Shown here piece after piece: positions 14,720 through 18,999 of a stretch of 18,999 nt of DNA. This DNA is from JAPLDA01 sp043783155 (GTDB lineage Bacteria; Bacteroidota; Bacteroidia; AKYH767-A; 2013-40CM-41-45), in the NCBI GenBank assembly GCA_043783155.1, contig JAYVZS010000150.1:1-18999 (forward strand). The letters run 5' to 3'. A program made the translations under genes and the position numbers. The notes beneath the pieces are model-generated. The model was not told the origin of the DNA, did not search any database, and saw only the letters and a program-made list of their open reading frames with translations. Each line of letters starts with the position of its first letter. The first letter of the stretch is position 1.

Positions 14720-14807
14720 TGGATTGGTTTTGTGAAGTGATAACGGAGTTGATATGATCGCGTCCTCCTTCAATGATTATTATTTTTAATAAAGAACTTT
14801 AATCTTC

Positions 14808-14858
14808 AAATTCGGATTTCGGATTTCGGATCGAAGATTTCGGATTCATCCGCAATTT
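14808..14858. repeat. TCGGATT-rich tandem and inverted repeat between rplK and rplA
   Basis: The unit CGGATTT recurs several times between 14813 and 14850. AAATTCGGAT (14808-14817) also pairs with ATCCGCAATTT (14848-14858) apart from one bulged base. It is another short-unit junction repeat, weaker as a hairpin than its neighbours. Confidence 0.5.
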
Positions 14859-14873
14859 AAAATTCGAAATTAC

Positions 14874-15311
14874 TTAAAACGGTCGTTGTCCATCAACCGT
14901 GATACCCATGCTGCGCGCTGTTCCCGCAACCATGCTCATTGCTGATTCGATAGTGAAGCAGTTAAGATCCGGCATTTTTATTTCCGCAATCTTTCTAACC
15001 TGTTCCCAGTTTACCGAACCGACTTTATTTCTGTTTGATTCTTTTGATCCGCTTTTCACCTTAGCAGCATCCAATAACTGGATCGCGGCAGGAGGAGTCT
15101 TGATGATGAATTCAAACGATTTGTCTGTGTATACAGTGATGATAACCGGAAGAACTTTTCCTGCCTGATCCTGTGTTCTCGCGTTGAACTGCTTACAGAA
15201 CTCCATGATGTTAACACCTTTCGCACCGAGAGCCGGTCCGATTGGCGGCGCAGGATTTGCTGCTCCTCCTTTAACCTGTAATTTTATAAGCGCACCTATT
15301 TCTTTTGCCAT
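14874..15311 (-). CDS. rplK: 50S ribosomal protein L11
   Basis: The 145-residue protein binds the GTPase-associated centre of 23S rRNA. The N-terminal signature with PAPPIGPALGAKGVNIMEFC is complete, and the C-terminal RNA-binding domain ends GTARSMGITVDGQ. Length is typical. It lies 84 bases after nusG; most of that gap is an inverted repeat. Gene order nusG-rplK-rplA-rplJ-rplL matches the general bacterial arrangement. Confidence 0.98.
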   Translation of the reverse strand: MAKEIGALIKLQVKGGAANPAPPIGPALGAKGVNIMEFCKQFNARTQDQAGKVLPVIITVYTDKSFEFIIKTPPAAIQLLDAAKVKSGSKESNRNKVGSVNWEQVRKIAEIKMPDLNCFTIESAMSMVAGTARSMGITVDGQRPF

Positions 15312-15326
15312 TGTTTTGAAATTTTG

Positions 15327-15397
15327 AATTATAAATTATAAATTATGAATGAGAGGAAGCTCTGCAATTCGTAATTTATAATTCATCATTTATAATT
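15327..15397. repeat. Long A/T-rich inverted repeat between nusG and rplK
   Basis: Arms 15327-15350 and 15374-15397 pair at 21 of 24 positions (units AATTATAAAT). The right arm overlaps the first two bases of the nusG stop triplet as written on the plus strand. No T-run follows the hairpin on the minus strand. Confidence 0.75.
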
Positions 15398-15959
15398 ATT
15401 CCTTTTCTACCTGCATATAACTAAGCTCAAGCGGGGTTTTACGTCCGAATATTTTAACCATCACTTTCAGCTTTTTCTTTTCTTCATTAATTTCTTCAAT
15501 CACTCCGGTGAAGCTATTGAATGGTCCGTCGACTACTTTTACTGACTCTCCAACTACATAAGGAACATTCATCACTGCTTCACTCTCTGCCAGCTCATCC
15601 ACTTTTCCTAAAATCCTGTTCACTTCAGACTGACGAAGCGGAGCAGGTTTCTCGCCTTTCGGACCGAGGAAACCAATAACACCTGAAATGTTTTCAATGA
15701 TGTGAGGAATTTCTCCAGTGAGAGCTGCCTCTATTAATACATAGCCCGGAAAAAAACTTCTTTCCTTACTTACTTTTTTTCCTGCACGAATCTGGTAAAT
15801 TTTTTCGGTAGGAATCAGAACCTGGGATACATAATCCGTCAGTTTCAGTCTGTTAATTTCGTTCTCGATGTATTGCTTGATCTTCTTCTCTTTCCCGCTG
15901 ATCGCACGAACGACATACCACTTCCTTACGATTTCACCTCTTGCTGTTTCTGTTGCCAT
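15396..15959 (-). CDS. nusG: Transcription termination/antitermination factor NusG
   Basis: NusG binds RNA polymerase across the cleft and couples it to Rho or the ribosome. The 187-residue protein has the NGN domain (KWYVVRAISGKEKKIKQY at the start, RSFFPGYVLI about 67-76) and a C-terminal KOW domain (VGESVKVVDGPFNSFTGVIE, about 136-155). It starts 11 bases after secE, the standard coupled pair. No extra domain of the UpxY/RfaH specialised type is seen, so this is the housekeeping copy. Confidence 0.97.
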   Translation of the reverse strand: MATETARGEIVRKWYVVRAISGKEKKIKQYIENEINRLKLTDYVSQVLIPTEKIYQIRAGKKVSKERSFFPGYVLIEAALTGEIPHIIENISGVIGFLGPKGEKPAPLRQSEVNRILGKVDELAESEAVMNVPYVVGESVKVVDGPFNSFTGVIEEINEEKKKLKVMVKIFGRKTPLELSYMQVEKE

Positions 15960-15970
15960 TGCACAATTTC

Positions 15971-16165
15971 TTAACCCAACATTTTATAAAACAAATTCAT
16001 GATTGCCTGGAATCCGGCATCCATCAGGAAAATTGTCAATGCGATAATCAACGAAGCAATCATCACTAAGATGACACTGTTCTGGAGTTCATCCCAGGCA
16101 GGCCAGCTTACTTTATCTTTGAGTTCGATGTAACACTCTTTAACGTATGCTGTGACTTTACTCAT
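15971..16165 (-). CDS. secE: Preprotein translocase subunit SecE
   Basis: The 64-residue protein is a minimal SecE with one membrane span (about residues 30-49). It is preceded by the amphipathic helix and the conserved KVSWPAWDELQNS segment that lies on the membrane. It stabilises SecY in the inner-membrane translocation channel. Short single-span SecE is the usual form outside the enterobacteria. It sits between tRNA-Trp and nusG, its normal place. Confidence 0.95.
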   Translation of the reverse strand: MSKVTAYVKECYIELKDKVSWPAWDELQNSVILVMIASLIIALTIFLMDAGFQAIMNLFYKMLG

Positions 16166-16234
16166 TGTTTGGTTACGAGTTACCGGTTTTATGTTTTAAC
16201 TATACGTTAATCAAATTACGTATAACTTTTTTTG

Positions 16235-16307
16235 CACGGGTGGCAGGAGTCGAACCTACAACCAACGGTTTTGGAGACCGCTACTCTGCCAGTTGAGCTA
16301 CACCCGT
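16235..16307 (-). tRNA. tRNA-Trp (anticodon CCA)
   Basis: Acceptor arms ACGGGTG and CACCCGT pair fully, with discriminator G. The anticodon stem GCGGT/ACCGT holds the loop with CCA, and GGTTCGACTCC forms the T arm. Length is 73 bases; the CCA tail is not encoded. A tRNA-Trp between tuf and secE is common in bacteria. Confidence 0.97.
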
Positions 16308-16315
16308 CTGTAAGA

Positions 16316-16387
16316 GTTTACGGTCTTCGGTTTACAGTTTACAGTTAGTGTTTGAAGAACGTAAACTGTAAACCGTAAACCGTAAAC
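16316..16387. repeat. Perfect inverted repeat between tuf and tRNA-Trp
   Basis: Arms 16328-16342 and 16361-16375 are complementary over 15 of 15 bases (CGGTTTACAGTTTAC). An outer pair GTTTACGGT (16316-16324) and ACCGTAAAC (16379-16387) extends the structure. It fills the gap after the tuf stop; the unit GTTTAC is repeated several times. It may separate tuf mRNA from the downstream tRNA during processing. Confidence 0.8.
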
Positions 16388-16390
16388 AAT

Positions 16391-17578
16391 TTATTTTATG
16401 ATTTCGATTACCTGACCTGCACCAACTGTACGACCGCCTTCACGGATTGCGAAACGAAGACCTTTTTCCATGGCAACCGGTTGAATCAACGCCACAGTAA
16501 TTGTAACGTTATCACCAGGCATTACCATTTCTCTTCCTTCAGGAAGTACGATCTCACCGGTAACATCAGTTGTTCTCAGGTAAAACTGAGGACGATATTT
16601 ATTGTGGAACGGAGTATGACGACCGCCTTCTTCTTTCTTCAACACATAAATTTCAGCTTTGAAATCTGTATGCGGAGTAATTGAACCCGGTTTAGCGACA
16701 ACCATTCCTCTTCTGATATCATCTTTTTCGATACCTCTTAAAAGAAGCCCAACGTTATCACCTGCTTCACCTCTGTCCAGGATTTTTCGGAACATTTCCA
16801 CACCTGTAACAGTTGATTTTAATTTTTTGTCTTGCATTCCGATGATTTCAACATCTTCTCCTGAGTTGATAACACCTCTTTCAATACGACCTGTCGCGAC
16901 AGTACCGCGACCAGTGATTGAGAACACGTCTTCAACCGGCATCAGAAAAGGAAGTTCAACCAGACGCGGAGGAATAGGAATAAATGAATCAACAGCATCC
17001 ATCAGTTCCATAATTTTTCCAACCCATTTAGGATCGCTGTTCAATCCACCTAAAGCTGAACCACGAATGATCGGAATGTTATTCCCATCGAACTCATAAA
17101 AATTCAACAACTCACGTACTTCCATTTCAACGAGGTCAAGTAATTCTGGATCGTCAACCATGTCAACCTTATTGAGAAACACAACAACTTTAGGCACACC
17201 AACCTGGCGTGCAAGAAGAATATGCTCGCGTGTTTGTGGCATCGGACCATCAGTAGCAGCAACAACAAGGATTGCTCCGTCCATCTGGGCAGCACCTGTT
17301 ACCATGTTCTTTACATAATCCGCGTGACCAGGACAGTCAACGTGCGCATAATGACGGAGTGCAGTCGAATATTCAACGTGAGCGGTATTGATTGTAATAC
17401 CACGCTCTTTTTCTTCAGGAGCGTTGTCAATTGAATCGAACGAACGAACTTCCGATAATCCTTTTGACGCAAGCACTGTAGTGATTGCAGCAGTGAGAGT
17501 AGTTTTTCCGTGGTCAACGTGACCTATGGTTCCAACATTTACGTGTGGTTTGGAACGATCAAATTTTTCTTTTGCCAT
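16391..17578 (-). CDS. tuf: Translation elongation factor Tu
   Basis: EF-Tu carries aminoacyl-tRNA to the ribosome as a GTP complex. The 395-residue protein has the P-loop GHVDHGKT (19-26), switch I GITI with T62, DCPGH (81-85) and NKVD (136-139). Domains 2 and 3 follow (FSITGRGTVATGRIERG; PGDNVTITVALIQPVAMEKG). Length and motifs are normal and no disrupted motif is seen. The gene lies behind four tRNAs, as tufB does in E. coli, so it is probably co-transcribed with them from the promoter near 18205. Confidence 0.99.
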   Translation of the reverse strand: MAKEKFDRSKPHVNVGTIGHVDHGKTTLTAAITTVLASKGLSEVRSFDSIDNAPEEKERGITINTAHVEYSTALRHYAHVDCPGHADYVKNMVTGAAQMDGAILVVAATDGPMPQTREHILLARQVGVPKVVVFLNKVDMVDDPELLDLVEMEVRELLNFYEFDGNNIPIIRGSALGGLNSDPKWVGKIMELMDAVDSFIPIPPRLVELPFLMPVEDVFSITGRGTVATGRIERGVINSGEDVEIIGMQDKKLKSTVTGVEMFRKILDRGEAGDNVGLLLRGIEKDDIRRGMVVAKPGSITPHTDFKAEIYVLKKEEGGRHTPFHNKYRPQFYLRTTDVTGEIVLPEGREMVMPGDNVTITVALIQPVAMEKGLRFAIREGGRTVGAGQVIEIIK

Positions 17579-17671
17579 TTTATTTGTTGATTAGTTGTGG
17601 TTGAATTTATTAGTTAGAATTTGAGTTATTGGAAGCGTAATTTTTTATTTGTCAATGCAGATATTTTAAAG

Positions 17672-17744
17672 AGCCAATGACCAGAATCGAACTGGTGACC
17701 TCATCCCTACCAAGGATGTGCTCTACCAACTGAGCTACATTGGC
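17672..17744 (-). tRNA. tRNA-Thr (anticodon GGT)
   Basis: Acceptor arms GCCAATG and CATTGGC pair fully with discriminator T. The anticodon arm CATCCTTGGTAGGGATG contains GGT, and the T arm contains GGTTCGA-like sequence (AGTTCGATT). Length 73 bases; no encoded CCA. It is the tRNA nearest to tuf. Confidence 0.97.
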
Positions 17745-17811
17745 TTTTTCAGTTTGCAGTTCGCGGTTTGCAGTTTGCTAACCGCCAACTGTGAATGCCA
17801 ACTGCTCTTGG

Positions 17812-17884
17812 AGCGGAAGACGGGGCTCGAACCCGCCACCTATAGCTTGGAAGGCTATCGCTCTACCAAATGAGCTACTTCCGC
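17812..17884 (-). tRNA. tRNA-Gly (anticodon TCC)
   Basis: Acceptor arms GCGGAAG and CTTCCGC pair fully, discriminator T. The anticodon stem GATAGCC-TTCC-AAGCTAT region presents TCC. The T arm contains GGGTTCGAGCCC. Length 73 bases; no encoded CCA. Confidence 0.97.
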
Positions 17885-17967
17885 TTATTTAGTTTCTAGT
17901 TTGAAGTATCGAGTTCAGAGTTGAAATCAACCTGCTCACTGCCAACCGCACACTGTCAACTGTGTCG

Positions 17968-18050
17968 TGGGGAGAGAAGGATTCGAACCTTCGAACTCGT
18001 AAGAGGACAGATTTACAGTCTGTTGCCGTTGGCCACTTGGCTATCTCCCC
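17968..18050 (-). tRNA. tRNA-Tyr (anticodon GTA)
   Basis: Acceptor arms GGGGAGA and TCTCCCC pair fully, discriminator A. The anticodon arm AGACTGTAAATCT contains GTA. A long variable arm, as expected of bacterial tRNA-Tyr, brings the length to 83 bases. The T arm AAGGTTCGAATCCTT is perfect. Confidence 0.98.
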
Positions 18051-18082
18051 CTTCCCTAATATTCTGTTGTACAAAGAACGAG

Positions 18083-18156
18083 AGCCGATGGAGGGATTCG
18101 AACCCCCGACCCACTGATTACAAATCAGTAGCTCTGGCCAACTGAGCTACATCGGC
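18083..18156 (-). tRNA. tRNA-Thr (anticodon TGT)
   Basis: Acceptor arms GCCGATG and CATCGGC pair fully, discriminator T. The anticodon arm ACTGATTTGTAATCAGT gives a 7-base loop with TGT at its centre. The T arm is GGGGGTTCGAATCCCTC. Length 74 bases. It is the first gene of the tRNA-tuf unit. Confidence 0.97.
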
Positions 18157-18204
18157 AAATTCTTCAAATTTCGAAGAATATACTCCCCCTTTTTAAAGGG
18201 ATTG

Positions 18205-18235
18205 CAAATGTAGAAAACAAAATTCGATGTGCAAA
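18205..18235 (-). promoter_or_regulatory. Promoter of the tRNA-tuf operon (TTTG-N19-TACATTTG)
   Basis: On the minus strand TTTG (18235-18232), a 19-base spacer and TACATTTG (18212-18205) match the Bacteroidota housekeeping sigma consensus perfectly. Transcription would begin near 18198, about 40 bases before the first tRNA. No comparably good match was noticed in the downstream tRNA and tuf gaps I checked, so this probably drives the four tRNAs and tuf. Confidence 0.85.
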
Positions 18236-18330
18236 TTATTAGTAAAAAAAAATAAACAGAGATTCCTGAAGCGCCACAAGACTAAATTACCCGGATATGG
18301 GAAAAAGTACCTAGTGAAAACTTAAAATTA

Positions 18331-18360
18331 AAGCCTTCACACAAGGCAGCATGAAGGCTT
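18331..18360 (-). terminator. Terminator downstream of the small basic protein gene
   Basis: Arms AAGCCTTCA (18331-18339) and TGAAGGCTT (18352-18360) pair perfectly around 12 bases. On the minus strand the stem is followed by TAATTTTAAG. It lies 28 bases after the stop of the small gene and isolates it from the tRNA operon promoter. Confidence 0.65.
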
Positions 18361-18388
18361 ATTCAATTCCATTATTTTAAACATCAGG

Positions 18389-18571
18389 TTACACAATCAC
18401 ACGTGCAAACGGGAAACGCTTTTTCCACATTTTGAAAGCCTGCATACTATGCACAATCATGGTTGTTTTATGATCCAACTGAACCTTAATTCTGGTAGCG
18501 GCATCATGCATGGCTTTCGGACCCTTTTTCTTTTTAGGGACAATCTTCGAATGAGCTTTGTATCTATTCAC
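18389..18571 (-). CDS. Small basic protein, function unknown
   Basis: The 60-residue product is strongly basic, with a KKKKGPK stretch at 13-19 and further lysines and arginines throughout. It has no membrane segment or signal peptide. I do not recognise the family. The start is GTG at 18571-18569. Support for a real gene comes from the position between gap and the tRNA operon, a good terminator after the stop, and a uniformly sensible composition. A nucleic-acid-binding role would fit the charge but is not shown by any motif. Confidence 0.5.
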   Translation of the reverse strand: MNRYKAHSKIVPKKKKGPKAMHDAATRIKVQLDHKTTMIVHSMQAFKMWKKRFPFARVIV

Positions 18572-18604
18572 AGCAAGTAAATATTAAAATTATTTTATGA
18601 ATAA

Positions 18605-18628
18605 GGGTGGTCAACTATCATACCACCC
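18605..18628 (-). terminator. Possible terminator hairpin after gap
   Basis: GGGTGGT (18605-18611) and ACCACCC (18622-18628) form a 7-bp stem with a 10-base loop, about 160 bases beyond the gap stop. On the minus strand it is followed by TTATTCATAAAAT, not a clean T-run, so termination is uncertain. Confidence 0.4.
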
Positions 18629-18791
18629 ACGGGTGCAATAACAGAATTGTCTGTCATATTTACAACCGCACAAAAAAAATAATTCAAATTTTACAAACTG
18701 ATTATAGTACGCTTTTTCAATAAAAAAAACATGTCTTATCTATTGAAAATCAATAATATAGAAGCAAATTATGTCCGGATATCCAAAAAAA

Positions 18792-18999
18792 TCAGACACC
18801 TATTCGTTCCGCCAATTCCATTAAGCGATTGCTATACCCTATTTCATTATCATACCAACCCACTACTTTTACCATCTGCCCAAGAACGGAGGTAAGTTGG
18901 GAATCAAAAATGCAGGAATGAGGATTGTCGACAATGTCAATGGATACAAGTGGGTCTTCTGTATACTGAAGAATATTTTTCAAATCCGATTCAGCGGCT
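18792..18999 (-). CDS. gap: Glyceraldehyde-3-phosphate dehydrogenase, C-terminal part (partial)
   Basis: The frame runs in from the right edge and stops at TGA 18794-18792, giving 69 residues. LKNILQYTEDPLVSIDIVDN and then HSCIFD correspond to the usual 'LKGILGYTEDPLVSSDF..HSSIFD' of GAPDH. VKVVGWYDNEIGYSNRLMEL is the family's C-terminal helix entry. The enzyme oxidises glyceraldehyde 3-phosphate in glycolysis. The catalytic cysteine and NAD-binding domain lie outside the window, so the cofactor type cannot be judged. Confidence 0.93.
   Translation of the reverse strand, partial: AAESDLKNILQYTEDPLVSIDIVDNPHSCIFDSQLTSVLGQMVKVVGWYDNEIGYSNRLMELAERIGV

Noticed and set aside
14720..14773. Longer start for L1 (18 extra codons)
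   Set aside because: The extension is not conserved in L1 and consists of ordinary intergenic sequence; MAKVSKKRKQ is the family start.
17889..18145. Open frames on both strands across the tRNA cluster
   Set aside because: They are translations of tRNA-Tyr, tRNA-Thr and their spacers, which fold as good tRNAs.

Overview
The window comes from a member of the Bacteroidota, judged from several independent signs. The one clear promoter fits the TTTG-N19-TAnnTTTG pattern of that phylum. A remnant of a type IX secretion C-terminal sorting domain is present. Dispersed palindromes resemble the intergenic repeats common in these genomes. The housekeeping proteins read like Bacteroidota versions. No species can be named from the sequence alone.

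Left part (1-4500, accessory). The plus strand carries a CRISPR-Cas adaptation module of type II-C character. It starts with the last 43 codons of an unidentified gene, possibly cas9. Next come an 83-bp decayed copy of the cas1 5' region, an AAA+ (archaeal-type) ATPase with its own promoter and three tandem palindromic 14-mers, an intact cas1 only 6 nt behind the ATPase, a GIY-YIG nuclease gene bracketed by two inverted hairpin repeats, and cas2. The array behind cas2 is almost gone: one 56-bp repeat, one 30-bp spacer and a truncated second repeat. A minus-strand terminator and a possible anti-repeat lie between cas2 and the array, so a tracrRNA-like transcript is conceivable. A small lipoprotein gene and a truncated type IX sorting-domain remnant (both minus strand) separate this module from the core genes.

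Right part (4540-18160, core). A long minus-strand cluster reads, in transcription order: tRNA-Thr(TGT), tRNA-Tyr(GTA), tRNA-Gly(TCC), tRNA-Thr(GGT), tuf, tRNA-Trp(CCA), secE, nusG, rplK, rplA, rplJ, rplL, rpoB, rpoC, then a terminator. This is the ancient translation/transcription cluster, with the same four-tRNA-tuf order as the thrU-tyrU-glyT-thrT-tufB locus of E. coli. A near-perfect promoter precedes the first tRNA. Several gene junctions contain an inverted repeat, each built from a different short sequence unit.

Right end (18160-18999): a small basic protein gene with its terminator, then the 3' end of a glyceraldehyde-3-phosphate dehydrogenase gene, both on the minus strand.

The most interesting area is 130-3950, a CRISPR adaptation locus that has been rearranged by ATPase and nuclease insertions while its array eroded.
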